A program made the translations under genes and the position numbers. A DNA stretch of 64,000 nucleotides from Pseudomonas sp. URMO17WK12:I11 (GTDB lineage Bacteria > Pseudomonadota > Gammaproteobacteria > Pseudomonadales > Pseudomonadaceae). The notes below the pieces were generated by a model, which ran no database searches, was not told the origin of the DNA, and saw nothing but the letters and a program-made list of their open reading frames with translations. Below are positions 41,803 through 50,646 of the stretch, piece by piece. How positions within the stretch are numbered: the first letter of the stretch is position 1; every line of letters begins with the position of its first letter. Where the stretch lies: NCBI RefSeq assembly GCF_007677725.1, contig NZ_VEDF01000010.1, positions 124,001 to 188,000 on the forward strand, in the 5' to 3' direction.

Positions 41803-42629
41803 GTTTTCTGGTGCTGCTGTTGGCGCTGTGGATAGAAAAGTTCTCGGCCCTGCGCCATCAACTGCAACGCGACGGCTTCTTGCGCGCAGAATTGGCGCGT
41901 CTGGAGCGTACGGGCAAGGTCGAGCCTTGGTGGATACTGACCTTGCTGGTAGTAGCGCCGCTGGCGCTGCTGGCGTTGCTGCTGCATGTGCTCGAGCCGG
42001 TGGCCTATGGCTTGCTGGCCTTGCCGGTGCATCTGCTGGTGCTGATCTACAGCCTGGGGCGCGGCGATGCCAAGGCTGCCCTTGGACCTTACCGCGATGC
42101 TTGGCGACGCGGCGACGAGCAAGCTGCGCGGGACGTGGCCGCGCGCGACCTGGGCCTTGAGGCCGATGACCCACAGGCGCTGCTGGTGCGCGTGCAGGGG
42201 CATCTGTTGTGGCAGGCGTATCAGGGCTTTTTCGCGGTGATCTTCTGGTATTTCGTGTTGGGCCCTCTGGCCGCGCTGGCCTACCGGCTGGTGGCGCTGA
42301 TCGCCGAGCATGCCGGGCAACCCGCCGTGCAGCTGCAAGCAGCGCGATTGCGCCACATTCTGGACTGGTTGCCGGTGCGGGTGCTGGCGGTGAGCTTCGC
42401 GCTGGTCGGCAATTTCGTCGCTGTCATGCGCGTCATGCTGCACGAGCTGCTCAATGGGCGGATCAGCGCGGCGCACCTGGTGACCAAGGTTGGCCGCATC
42501 GCCGATGACAGCGCGCCACAAGAGACTAGCCAGCGTGCACTTGCCGGGCTGGACAGCCTGTGGGATCTGCTCTTGCGCAGCGCCGTGCTCTGGTATGCGG
42601 CCTTCGCGTTGTGGACGGTGCTGGCCTGA
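41799..42629 (+). CDS. ampE: AmpE family inner-membrane protein
   Basis: A 276-residue integral membrane protein encoded with ampD (ATGA overlap). It begins MSFLVLLLALWIEKFSALRH and has hydrophobic segments WWILTLLVVAPLALLALLLHV, YQGFFAVIFWYFVLGPLAALAYRLVAL and VLAVSFALVGNFVAVM. AmpE is often described as a regulator of beta-lactamase induction linked to AmpD; its biochemical role is unclear. Confidence 0.93.
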   Translation: MSFLVLLLALWIEKFSALRHQLQRDGFLRAELARLERTGKVEPWWILTLLVVAPLALLALLLHVLEPVAYGLLALPVHLLVLIYSLGRGDAKAALGPYRDAWRRGDEQAARDVAARDLGLEADDPQALLVRVQGHLLWQAYQGFFAVIFWYFVLGPLAALAYRLVALIAEHAGQPAVQLQAARLRHILDWLPVRVLAVSFALVGNFVAVMRVMLHELLNGRISAAHLVTKVGRIADDSAPQETSQRALAGLDSLWDLLLRSAVLWYAAFALWTVLA

Positions 42630-42654
42630 TCGGCAGCCAGGCGCGCGATTAACC

Positions 42655-42681
42655 TTAAGTTACAAACCTCCGATTCGATCT
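42655..42681 (+). promoter_or_regulatory. Possible FliA promoter before membrane chemoreceptor
   Basis: TTAAGTTA (42655-42662), 11 bp, then TTCGATCT (42674-42681). The -35 fits the TNAAGTTT pattern well; the -10 keeps the CGAT core but has four mismatches. It lies 61 bp before the GTG start. Confidence 0.45.
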
Positions 42682-42741
42682 GCGCTATACAGGTGGCCCA
42701 GTGCTATCTCTGCAGAACAACAAGAATCCAGGAGGTGCCCC

Positions 42742-44754
42742 GTGCAGCGCTTGCTTGACCCGGCCATCGCACTGATGAATCGGCTGAGCTTCGGTCAGAA
42801 GTTCAGCCTCATCAGTGTGTTGTTTTTCCTGCCCATGTTGACCACCAGCGTCTATCTGGTGCGCGACGCTTACCAACAGTTGCACAGCACGCGCAGTGAG
42901 CTGCGCGGCATCGCTGCGTTGAGCGCCAGCGTGCGCCTGCGCGCCGAGCTTGAGGAACTGGGCAGCCTGGTGCAGATCAATGCGCTGCTCGGCCAGTCCG
43001 GCCAGTCCGGCGATCTGGATACCCGTATCACCCAATCCCAGGACCAGGTGCAAGCGCAACTCACTGCCCTGCAAGACGATGACGCAGTGGCTCAGGCGCA
43101 GCTTGCCGAGCTCTCGGCTGCCTTCACCAGCGCGCGGGCCGAGTCGTCGCTGCAGAACAAAGCGGTGCAGCTCGACAGGCTGCTGGTCCAGGCGCAGCGA
43201 CTCGGCCGGCAAGTTGCCAGTCAGTCAGGGCTGAGCCAGGACGCCCAGGCCTCGCTGCGCCAGCTCAGCGAACTGCTGGTGGTCGCCACCGCTACGGTGA
43301 CCCAGACCCTCGGCGAGGGCCGCACCTTGGGCGCCATCGCATTGGGCAGAGGCTTCATCGATTCGACCGGCAGCGCGCGCTTCGACGATCTGCTGCAACG
43401 TCTGGAGCGATTGGAGGCGGATTATCGGTTGCGGCTTGACGAGGCCCTCGGGCGAGGCCTCGAGGCCGATACGGCAGTGTCCCGCGCTGCCCAGGCCAGC
43501 CTGGCCACGGTCGCGCAAGCGGCAGGCGTATTCGAGGAGCAGGTCGTCGTGGCGCAGACCTTGGATACCCCATGGCCACGGTTCTACCAGCAGGTCAGCG
43601 AGCTGCTGGTGCCGACCGAGCACTTGAACGATGCGCTGCTGGCGCAGCTGCGCGACCAATTGCAGATACGCCTGGACCACCAGCGCCTGCGCATGCTGGC
43701 CCTGGCTGCGCTGCTAGGCGGTGTGTTTGTGCTGATCGTCTACCTCTACGGTGGCTTCTACGCCTCGACCCGCACGACCCTGCGCGGCTTGGGCACGGCC
43801 ATGGGCCAAGTGGCCGCAGGCGACATGACCGTCAGCTTCCGAGCGCGCAGCCGCGATGAGCTGGGCGCGCTCGGCGAGGATTTCAGCGAAACCGTGCGGC
43901 GCATTCGAGGGCTGATCGATCAGGTCGGGCAGACGGTGACAGCTGTCGAATTGCAGGCCGGGCAGGTGCTGGCAGTGTCAGCACGCAGCAACCAGGCCAT
44001 CGGCGGGCAGCGTGAGCAGATCGAACAAGTGGCCACGGCCATGAGCCAGATGAGCGCCACCGTGCAGGCGGTGGCGCGCAGCGCAGCGCTGGCAGCCGAT
44101 GGGGCGCAGCAGGTGAATCTCGAGAGCGCCAATGGCCGCAGCCTGGTGCAAGGCCAGCAGGACAGCATCGGTCGGCTTGCCGGCGAAATCGACAGCAGTG
44201 TGCTGGCGATCAACCGCCTGGCAGACGACAGCCAGGCGATCGGCCAGGTACTGGAGGTGATACGCGGTATTGCCGAGCAGACCAACCTGCTGGCCTTGAA
44301 TGCGGCCATCGAGGCGGCGCGCGCCGGTGAACAGGGACGCGGTTTTGCCGTGGTGGCCGATGAAGTGCGCACCTTGGCCCGGCGTACGCAGGACTCTACT
44401 GCGCAGATCGCGCAGATGATCCAGCGCTTGCGCGAAGGCGTGGCGCAGGCGGTGCAGGCCATGGCCGGTAGTCACCAGATGGCCGCGAGCACGGTCGATG
44501 AAGCGCAGCAGGTGCAGCAGGCGCTGGGCACTATTCTTGGCGCCGTGGGTGGGATCGTCGAGCAGAACCAGCAGATTGCCGCCGCGGTCGAGCAGCAGAC
44601 CGCCGTGGCGCATGACATCGACCGCAACCTTGTGGCGATCAACCTCGCCGCCCAGGACACCAGCCAGGGCGCTTGTCAAACCGAGGACGCCAGCCGCGCC
44701 TTGTCGCAACAGGTGATGGAGCTCAAGCGCTTGATCGGTGCGTTCAGGGTGTAG
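42742..44754 (+). CDS. Transmembrane methyl-accepting chemotaxis protein
   Basis: A 670-residue chemoreceptor. TM1 about residues 20-40 (FSLISVLFFLPMLTTSVYLV), a roughly 275-residue helical periplasmic sensor, TM2 about 316-338 (RMLALAALLGGVFVLIVYLY), a HAMP domain (about 340-395) and the MCP signalling hairpin with tip QTNLLALNAAIEAARAGEQG. Ends LIGAFRV without a CheR-docking pentapeptide. The start is GTG at 42742 with GGAGG 6 bp upstream; no ATG precedes it in a useful place. The ligand cannot be inferred. Converges on tatD. Confidence 0.9.
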   Translation: MQRLLDPAIALMNRLSFGQKFSLISVLFFLPMLTTSVYLVRDAYQQLHSTRSELRGIAALSASVRLRAELEELGSLVQINALLGQSGQSGDLDTRITQSQDQVQAQLTALQDDDAVAQAQLAELSAAFTSARAESSLQNKAVQLDRLLVQAQRLGRQVASQSGLSQDAQASLRQLSELLVVATATVTQTLGEGRTLGAIALGRGFIDSTGSARFDDLLQRLERLEADYRLRLDEALGRGLEADTAVSRAAQASLATVAQAAGVFEEQVVVAQTLDTPWPRFYQQVSELLVPTEHLNDALLAQLRDQLQIRLDHQRLRMLALAALLGGVFVLIVYLYGGFYASTRTTLRGLGTAMGQVAAGDMTVSFRARSRDELGALGEDFSETVRRIRGLIDQVGQTVTAVELQAGQVLAVSARSNQAIGGQREQIEQVATAMSQMSATVQAVARSAALAADGAQQVNLESANGRSLVQGQQDSIGRLAGEIDSSVLAINRLADDSQAIGQVLEVIRGIAEQTNLLALNAAIEAARAGEQGRGFAVVADEVRTLARRTQDSTAQIAQMIQRLREGVAQAVQAMAGSHQMAASTVDEAQQVQQALGTILGAVGGIVEQNQQIAAAVEQQTAVAHDIDRNLVAINLAAQDTSQGACQTEDASRALSQQVMELKRLIGAFRV

Positions 44755-44775
44755 CGCGGTGGCGGCGCTGCACGG

Positions 44776-45552
44776 CTACCAGCCAAACAGGGCGCAGGCA
44801 TTGCGAGTGCTGGCCTGCGCCAGCGCGTCGGCGTCGACGCCCAGCAATGGCGCCAGTGCTTGCGCGATCGCCGGCAGGTGCTCGGGGCTGTTGCGCTGGC
44901 CGGCGAACATGGCCGGGGCCATGTCGGGCGCATCGGTTTCCAGGACCAGGCCCTCCAGTGGCAGGCGCGCGAGGGTCTTGCGCAGCCGCAGTGCCTGCGG
45001 CCAGGTCGCGGCGCCGCCAAGGCCCAGGCGAAAACCCAGCTTGAGGTATTCACGCGCCTCTTCGTAACTGCCGGCGAAGGCGTGGATCACGCCTGCCCGT
45101 GCAGGTTTGTAGCGCTTGAGGGTGGCAATCACCTGGGCATGGCTGCGGCGCACGTGCAGCAAGGACGGCAGCTCGAACTCGCAGGCCAGTTGCAGCTGCG
45201 CCTCGAACAGGGCCTGCTGGCGCGCTCTGTCCAGGCCCTCGAGGTAATAGTCCAGGCCGTACTCACCGACCGCGCAAAGCCGCTGAGCGCCGTGCAGGCG
45301 CTCGAGCCACTGGCGCAGTAGCGCCAGATGCTCAGGCTGGTGCTGGTCCAGGTACACCGGATGCAGGCCCAATGCCGCGTAAACGTTATCGTGCGTACGA
45401 GCCAGGTCCCAGACCCGCTGAAGATTGTCTGCATGAACGCCTAGCACCACCACACGCTCGACGCCGGCGGCAGCGGCGTGGGCCAGCACCTGGCTGCGGT
45501 CGGCATCGAAGTCGGGGAAGTCCAGGTGGGTGTGCGTGTCGATCAAGCGCAT
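44776..45552 (-). CDS. tatD: TatD-family metal-dependent deoxyribonuclease
   Basis: A 258-residue TIM-barrel hydrolase. The metal-binding DTHTHLDFPDFD motif opens the protein, and GEYGLDYY, LHVRRSHAQV, VIHAFAGSYEEAREY and LVLETDAPDMAP carry further ligands. The family degrades DNA 3'-5' and is used in oxidative DNA-damage processing; E. coli has three paralogues and the exact one is not resolved. It is 2 bp after fruR and so co-transcribed with it. Confidence 0.88.
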   Translation of the reverse strand: MRLIDTHTHLDFPDFDADRSQVLAHAAAAGVERVVVLGVHADNLQRVWDLARTHDNVYAALGLHPVYLDQHQPEHLALLRQWLERLHGAQRLCAVGEYGLDYYLEGLDRARQQALFEAQLQLACEFELPSLLHVRRSHAQVIATLKRYKPARAGVIHAFAGSYEEAREYLKLGFRLGLGGAATWPQALRLRKTLARLPLEGLVLETDAPDMAPAMFAGQRNSPEHLPAIAQALAPLLGVDADALAQASTRNACALFGW

Positions 45553-45554
45553 GG

Positions 45555-46550
45555 TCAGGCCGCGGCGATGCGTTGCTTGAAGGTGCGGCCGATGGCGTGC
45601 ACACCGGGCTCGTAGCGTTTCTCTTCAATCGCCGCCAACGCAAGCTCCAGGGCGGTGGCGGCGATGGCGCCGTGCTGCTGGGCCATCGCGTTGACCGGCA
45701 AGGGCAGGAAATCGAGCAATTGGTTGTCACCGAAAGTGCCCAACTGCAGCTGGCGCGAGTCGGCGGGGCGCGCTTGCAGGGTATCGAATACCCCCTGCAG
45801 CAGCACATAGGACGTCGTCACCAACGCGTCCGGCAAGCCGCCGTGTTCCTCGATCAACTGCTGCATCAGGCGTTGCCCGCATTCGCGGCTGAAAGCCTCG
45901 CCGGCATAGCGACGCACCACCCCTTGATAGCCCTGCATGGCTTCGTCGAAGCCGCCGGCGCGGGCCTGGCTGACCGACAGCTCCGGGCGTGCGGCTATCA
46001 GGGCGATACTGGCGGGCGCAGTGGCCAGCAAGCTACCGGCCAGTTGCCGACTGGCCTCACGGTCATCGCTGATGACCGAGCAGAAATGCCGGGGGTCCAG
46101 ACGTCGGTCGATGGCGATGACCGGCAGGCCCTTGTCCAGCAGTTCGAGGTAGCTGTCATCCTCAGGGGGCAGGCAGCTGGCGACGAACAGCGCATCGCAG
46201 CGGCGGGCGCGGAACAGCTGCTGCAACTGGCGCTCGCTGTCGGGGCGATCATCGCTGCTGGCGATCAGCAGCTGGTAGCCGCGGGCACGCGCCCCTTGCT
46301 CGAGCTGTTTGGCGATACGCGCGTAGCTGGGGTTCTCCAGATCCGGGAGAATGAAGCCCAGCGTACGGGTGTGCCGGCTGCGCAGGCCAGCGGCTTGCGG
46401 GTTGGGGGTAAAGCCATGGGCCTCGACCACGGCGCGCACGCGCTCGACCGTGCTGGCGCTGATGCGCTGCTGCTCGGCCTTGCCATTGATGACGTAACTG
46501 GCAGTGGTCACGGATACACCGGCCAGACGGGCGATATCGCTGAGTTTCAC
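45555..46550 (-). CDS. fruR: Fructose repressor FruR/Cra (LacI family)
   Basis: Local repressor of the fructose PTS operon in P. putida. The 331-residue LacI-type protein begins MKLSDIARLAGVSVTTASYVINGKAEQQRI (GTG start at 46550 with AAGGAA upstream), a helix-turn-helix of about residues 1-50, then the periplasmic-binding-like sugar phosphate sensor (RHTRTLGFILPDLENPSYARI, quoted in part: TLGFILPDLENPSYARI). Known for Cra of P. putida: fructose-1-phosphate releases it. The operator between fruR and fruB (46709-46720) matches its known site, so it probably autoregulates and represses fruBKA. Confidence 0.94.
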   Translation of the reverse strand: MKLSDIARLAGVSVTTASYVINGKAEQQRISASTVERVRAVVEAHGFTPNPQAAGLRSRHTRTLGFILPDLENPSYARIAKQLEQGARARGYQLLIASSDDRPDSERQLQQLFRARRCDALFVASCLPPEDDSYLELLDKGLPVIAIDRRLDPRHFCSVISDDREASRQLAGSLLATAPASIALIAARPELSVSQARAGGFDEAMQGYQGVVRRYAGEAFSRECGQRLMQQLIEEHGGLPDALVTTSYVLLQGVFDTLQARPADSRQLQLGTFGDNQLLDFLPLPVNAMAQQHGAIAATALELALAAIEEKRYEPGVHAIGRTFKQRIAAA

Positions 46551-46708
46551 CGAATTTTCCTTGTTATTGCCGGGGCTGGCTACGGCACCAGCCCCGGGTA
46601 GTTTGACCGCGAACGGGCGCTGCGCGCAGGCGACCATTGTCGCAATTGTCCGACAGGATGGGGCTTTTGCCTCGGGAGATTATCGAGTAACGTGGCCGCC
46701 TGGTCAGA

Positions 46709-46720
46709 TTAAACGTTTCA
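46709..46720. promoter_or_regulatory. Cra/FruR operator TTAAACGTTTCA
   Basis: TTAAACGTTTCA, an almost perfect palindrome, lies 159 bp before the fruR GTG and 129 bp before the fruB ATG. It is identical to the P. putida Cra operator as I recall it from published work on that organism. Confidence 0.88.
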
Positions 46721-46848
46721 GCTAGCCCATTTTTCTGCCTCGATGGCGCCTGTGCAAAGCCGTCGAACTGGCTGATTCTGTGAATATCACAACAATACCT
46801 CAGTACCTGGCATCAAAATCAAATCCGGGACTGCAAAAGGAGAAGGTC

Positions 46849-49701
46849 ATGCTCGAGCTCGCCACAGGCCAGATAGCCATGGGCCAGACGGCTGTCGACA
46901 AGCAGGCGGCATTGCGCTTGCTGGCCGACCGCCTGGTCGCCGATGGCCTGGTCGCCGAAGGTTATCTGCAAGGCCTGCAGGCGCGTGAAGCGCAGGGTTC
47001 GACCTTCCTCGGTCAAGGCATCGCGATCCCCCATGGCACGCCGCAGACCCGCGACCTGGTGTTCGCCACCGGTGTGCGGCTGCTGCAGTTCCCCGAGGGC
47101 GTGGATTGGGGCGATGGGCAAATCGTCTACCTGGCCATCGGCATCGCTGCGCGGTCCGACGAGCACCTGCGGCTGCTGCAACTGCTGACCCGTGCGCTGG
47201 GCGAGACCGACCTGGCCGAGGCATTGCGCCGGGCCAGTTCGGCCGAAGCGTTGCTCAAGCTCCTGCAAGGTGCGCCGCAAGCACTGGCGCTCGATGCGCA
47301 ACTGGTAGGGTTGAATCTGCCAGCCGAGGATTTCGACGAACTGGCCTGGCGCGGCGCACGCCTGCTGCAGCGCGCAGGATGCGTCGACAATGGCTTTGCC
47401 GCAGTGTTGCAGCAGGCCGAACCGTTGCCGTTGGGCGAAGGGTTGTGGTGGCTGCACAGCGAGCGCCAGGTGCGCCAGCCTGGGCTTGCCTTCCTCACCC
47501 CACAACAGCCGCTGCGTTACCGCGACCAACCGCTCAATGGCCTGTTCTGCCTGGCCAGCCTTGGCGCTGCGCACCAGGCGCTGCTCGAGCGCTTGTGCGA
47601 GGTGCTGATCGAAGGCCGAGGCCAAACCCTTTATCAAGCCACCAGCAGCCGCGCGGTGCTGGAAGTGCTGGGCGGTGAGGCGCCGGCCGACTGGCCGACG
47701 GCGCGTATCGTGCTGGCCAACGCCCACGGGCTGCATGCGCGCCCGGCGAAGATTCTCGCGCAGTTGGCCAAGGCCTTCGAGGGCGATATCCGCTTGCGGG
47801 TCCTCGACAGCGCGCAGCCGGCGGTGTCGATCAAGAGCCTGAGCAAGCTGCTGAGCCTGGGCGTGCGCCGTGGCCAGGAACTGGAACTGAGCGCCGAGCC
47901 GTCGATTGCCGGCGATGCCCTGCCCGCGCTGCTGGCGGCTATCGAGCAAGGCCTGGGTGAAGAGGTCGAAGCGCTACCGCCCACCGCCGGCAGCGAACCC
48001 GCAACAGCGGTCGAACATCTTGAGGCGCCGGTGGCAGGCAGCCGCGTCCAGGGTGTCAGCGCTTCGCCCGGGATTGCCAGTGGCCCGGCGCATGTATGCG
48101 TCGAGCGCGAGATCGATTACCCGCTGCGCGGTGACTCGCCGGCCCAGGAGCGCGCCAAGCTGCGCGATGCCTTGCAGGCCGTGCATGCAGAGCTGCAAGC
48201 CCTTGTCGAACGCAGCGACAAGGCGATTGGTGAAATCTTCGTCACCCACCAGGAGATGCTTGCCGACCCCGCGCTGACTGACGAGGCCGAGCTGCGCCTG
48301 GCCCAGGGCGAGAGTGCAGCTGCCGCGTGGATGGCGGTGATCGATGCGGCAGCGCGCCAACAGGAGGCGCTGCACGATGCCCTGCTGGCCGAGCGCGCGG
48401 CCGACCTGCGTGACGTCGGTCGCCGGGTGTTGGCCCAGTTGTGCGGGCTGCAGGCGCAAGCCGAACCCGAACAACCCTACGTACTGGTGATGGCGGAGGT
48501 CGGCCCGTCCGATGTCGCGCGCCTGGACCCTGCCCGTGTCGCCGGCATCGTCACCGCCTACGGTGGCGCCACTGCACACAGCGCCATCGTCGCCCGGGCC
48601 CTGGGCATTCCGGCTGTGGTCGGCGTCGGCCCGGCGGTCCTGCTGCTCGCGGCCGGCACGCCGCTGTTGCTCGATGGACAGCGCGGCGCAGTCACCGTCG
48701 CGCCGCCAGCAGAGGTGCTGCAACGGGCATTGGCCGAGCGCGAGCAGCGCGAGCAGCGCCTGCAGGCCGCCTGGGCGAAACGCCACGACCCGGCGGTGAC
48801 TCGCGATGGCCACGCCGTCGAGGTGTTCGCCAACATTGGCGAAAGCAGCGGCATCGACAAGGTCGTGGAGCAGGGTGCCGAGGGCATTGGCCTGCTGCGC
48901 ACCGAACTGATCTTCATGGCCCATTCGCAGGCGCCGGACGTCGCTACCCAGGAAGCCGAGTACCGACGCGTGCTCGACGGCCTCGGCGGTCGGCCGCTGG
49001 TGGTGCGCACGCTCGATGTAGGCGGTGACAAACCACTGCCGTATTGGCCGATCGCGGCCGAGGAAAACCCGTTTCTCGGGGTGCGTGGCGTGCGCCTGAC
49101 CCTGCAGCGGCCGCAGATCATGGAGGATCAGCTGCGCGCCCTGTTGCGCGCCGCCGATCAGCGCCCGCTGCGCATCATGTTCCCGATGGTTGGCCAGCTG
49201 CATGAGTGGCGCGAGGCCCGCGCCATGGTCGAGCGTCTGCGCCAGGAAACGCCGGTTGCCGACCTGCAGGTCGGCATCATGGTCGAAGTGCCTTCGGCCG
49301 CCTTGCTCGCCCCGCAGCTGGCCCGTGAAGTGGACTTCTTCAGCATCGGCACCAACGACCTGACCCAATACACCTTGGCCATCGACCGTGGCCATCCGAG
49401 CCTGTCGGCTCAGGCCGACGGCCTCGACCCGGCGGTGCTGAGCCTGATCGACATGACCGTACGCGCAGCCCATGCCCAGGGCAAGTGGGTCGGTGTCTGT
49501 GGCGAGCTGGCGGCTGACCCGCAGGCGGTGGCAGTACTGCTGGGCCTGGACGTCGACGAACTGAGCGTGGCCGCCCGCAGTATTGCCGAAGTCAAGGCGT
49601 TGGTACGCCAGACCGATCATCAAGCGGCTCGCGCCCTGGCGCGCGAAGCCCTGCAACAAGACAGCGCCGCTGCGGTTCGCGCGCTGGTGGAGCGTTTCTG
49701 A
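46849..49701 (+). CDS. fruB: Fructose PTS multiphosphoryl transfer protein (IIA-HPr-EI)
   Basis: Carries the phosphate from PEP to the fructose-specific FruA in one polypeptide. The 950 residues run EIIA-Fru (about 1-145, His62 in GIAIPHGTPQTRD), a linker, an HPr domain (His296 in NAHGLHARPAKIL, about 283-370), then Enzyme I (about 405-950) with phospho-His577 in GGATAHSAIVARALGIP, LLRTELIFMA, the PEP-site and GVCGELAADP. Start 46849 follows AAGGAGAAGG. First gene of fruBKA, read directly into fruK (0 bp gap). Confidence 0.96.
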   Translation: MLELATGQIAMGQTAVDKQAALRLLADRLVADGLVAEGYLQGLQAREAQGSTFLGQGIAIPHGTPQTRDLVFATGVRLLQFPEGVDWGDGQIVYLAIGIAARSDEHLRLLQLLTRALGETDLAEALRRASSAEALLKLLQGAPQALALDAQLVGLNLPAEDFDELAWRGARLLQRAGCVDNGFAAVLQQAEPLPLGEGLWWLHSERQVRQPGLAFLTPQQPLRYRDQPLNGLFCLASLGAAHQALLERLCEVLIEGRGQTLYQATSSRAVLEVLGGEAPADWPTARIVLANAHGLHARPAKILAQLAKAFEGDIRLRVLDSAQPAVSIKSLSKLLSLGVRRGQELELSAEPSIAGDALPALLAAIEQGLGEEVEALPPTAGSEPATAVEHLEAPVAGSRVQGVSASPGIASGPAHVCVEREIDYPLRGDSPAQERAKLRDALQAVHAELQALVERSDKAIGEIFVTHQEMLADPALTDEAELRLAQGESAAAAWMAVIDAAARQQEALHDALLAERAADLRDVGRRVLAQLCGLQAQAEPEQPYVLVMAEVGPSDVARLDPARVAGIVTAYGGATAHSAIVARALGIPAVVGVGPAVLLLAAGTPLLLDGQRGAVTVAPPAEVLQRALAEREQREQRLQAAWAKRHDPAVTRDGHAVEVFANIGESSGIDKVVEQGAEGIGLLRTELIFMAHSQAPDVATQEAEYRRVLDGLGGRPLVVRTLDVGGDKPLPYWPIAAEENPFLGVRGVRLTLQRPQIMEDQLRALLRAADQRPLRIMFPMVGQLHEWREARAMVERLRQETPVADLQVGIMVEVPSAALLAPQLAREVDFFSIGTNDLTQYTLAIDRGHPSLSAQADGLDPAVLSLIDMTVRAAHAQGKWVGVCGELAADPQAVAVLLGLDVDELSVAARSIAEVKALVRQTDHQAARALAREALQQDSAAAVRALVERF

Positions 49702-50646
49702 ATGGCCAAGATCCTCACCCTGACCCTCAACCCGGCACTGGACATCACCGTCAGTCTGGAGCGCTTGCGCCCAGGGCAGGTCAACCGTGCCCAGGCGCAA
49801 CTCAGCCATGCTGCCGGCAAAGGCCTGAACGTGGCGCAAGTGCTCGCCGACCTGGGGCATGACGTCACCGTCGGCGGCTTTCTGGGCCGCGACAACCTGC
49901 AAGCGTTCCAAGCGCTGATCGCTCGTCGTGGCTTTGCCGACTGCTTCGTGCATGTCGACGGCGAAACCCGCAGCAACCTCAAACTGGTCGAGGCCGATGG
50001 CCAGGTCACCGACATCAACGGGCCTGGGCCTGTGGTGGATGAAGCGGCCTGCGCCGAGCTGCTGCGCCGCCTTGAACAGGTGGCACCTGGGCATGCGGCA
50101 GTGGTGGTGGCCGGAAGCCTGCCGCGAGGCATCAGCCCTGCCTGGCTGCGGCAGTTGCTCGAGCGCTTGCAAGCATTGGGATTGAAGGTGGCGTTGGACA
50201 GCAGCGGCGAGGCCCTGCGCGCCGGCTTGCAGAGTGCGCCCTGGTTGGTCAAACCCAACACCGAAGAGCTGGGCGAAGTGCTTGGCCTGAGCGTGCAGAG
50301 CGCCGCTGAACAGCGCGCGGCGGCCGAGCGTCTGCTCGCCAGCGGCGTCGAGCATGTGGTGGTGTCGGCCGGCGAGCAGGGTGTGCGCTGGTTCAGCGCC
50401 GCTCATGCGCTGCAGGCGCGGCCGCCCAAGGTGTCGGTGGCCAGTACCGTGGGTGCCGGGGATTCGCTGGTAGCTGGCATGCTCCACGGCTTGTTGGCCG
50501 AGGAAGACGCGCAGCAGACCTTGCGCCGCGCCACCGCGATCGCCGCCCAAGCCGTGACGCAAATCGGCTTCGGCATCTGCGATCGCCAGCAACTGGCGGC
50601 GCTTGAAGCCGCCGTGCAACTGACAGAACAACAAGAGGGTTGCTGA
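49702..50646 (+). CDS. fruK: 1-phosphofructokinase
   Basis: Phosphorylates fructose-1-phosphate to fructose-1,6-bisphosphate. PfkB/ribokinase fold, 314 residues: LTLNPALDITVSLERL, the substrate-binding GKGLNVAQVLADLGHDVTVGGFLG (part quoted: GKGLNVAQVLADLG), and the catalytic GAGDSLVAGMLHG (seen as STVGAGDSLVAGMLHGLL) with Asp in the anion hole. It directly follows the fruB stop and its stop overlaps the fruA start by one base. Confidence 0.95.
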   Translation: MAKILTLTLNPALDITVSLERLRPGQVNRAQAQLSHAAGKGLNVAQVLADLGHDVTVGGFLGRDNLQAFQALIARRGFADCFVHVDGETRSNLKLVEADGQVTDINGPGPVVDEAACAELLRRLEQVAPGHAAVVVAGSLPRGISPAWLRQLLERLQALGLKVALDSSGEALRAGLQSAPWLVKPNTEELGEVLGLSVQSAAEQRAAAERLLASGVEHVVVSAGEQGVRWFSAAHALQARPPKVSVASTVGAGDSLVAGMLHGLLAEEDAQQTLRRATAIAAQAVTQIGFGICDRQQLAALEAAVQLTEQQEGC

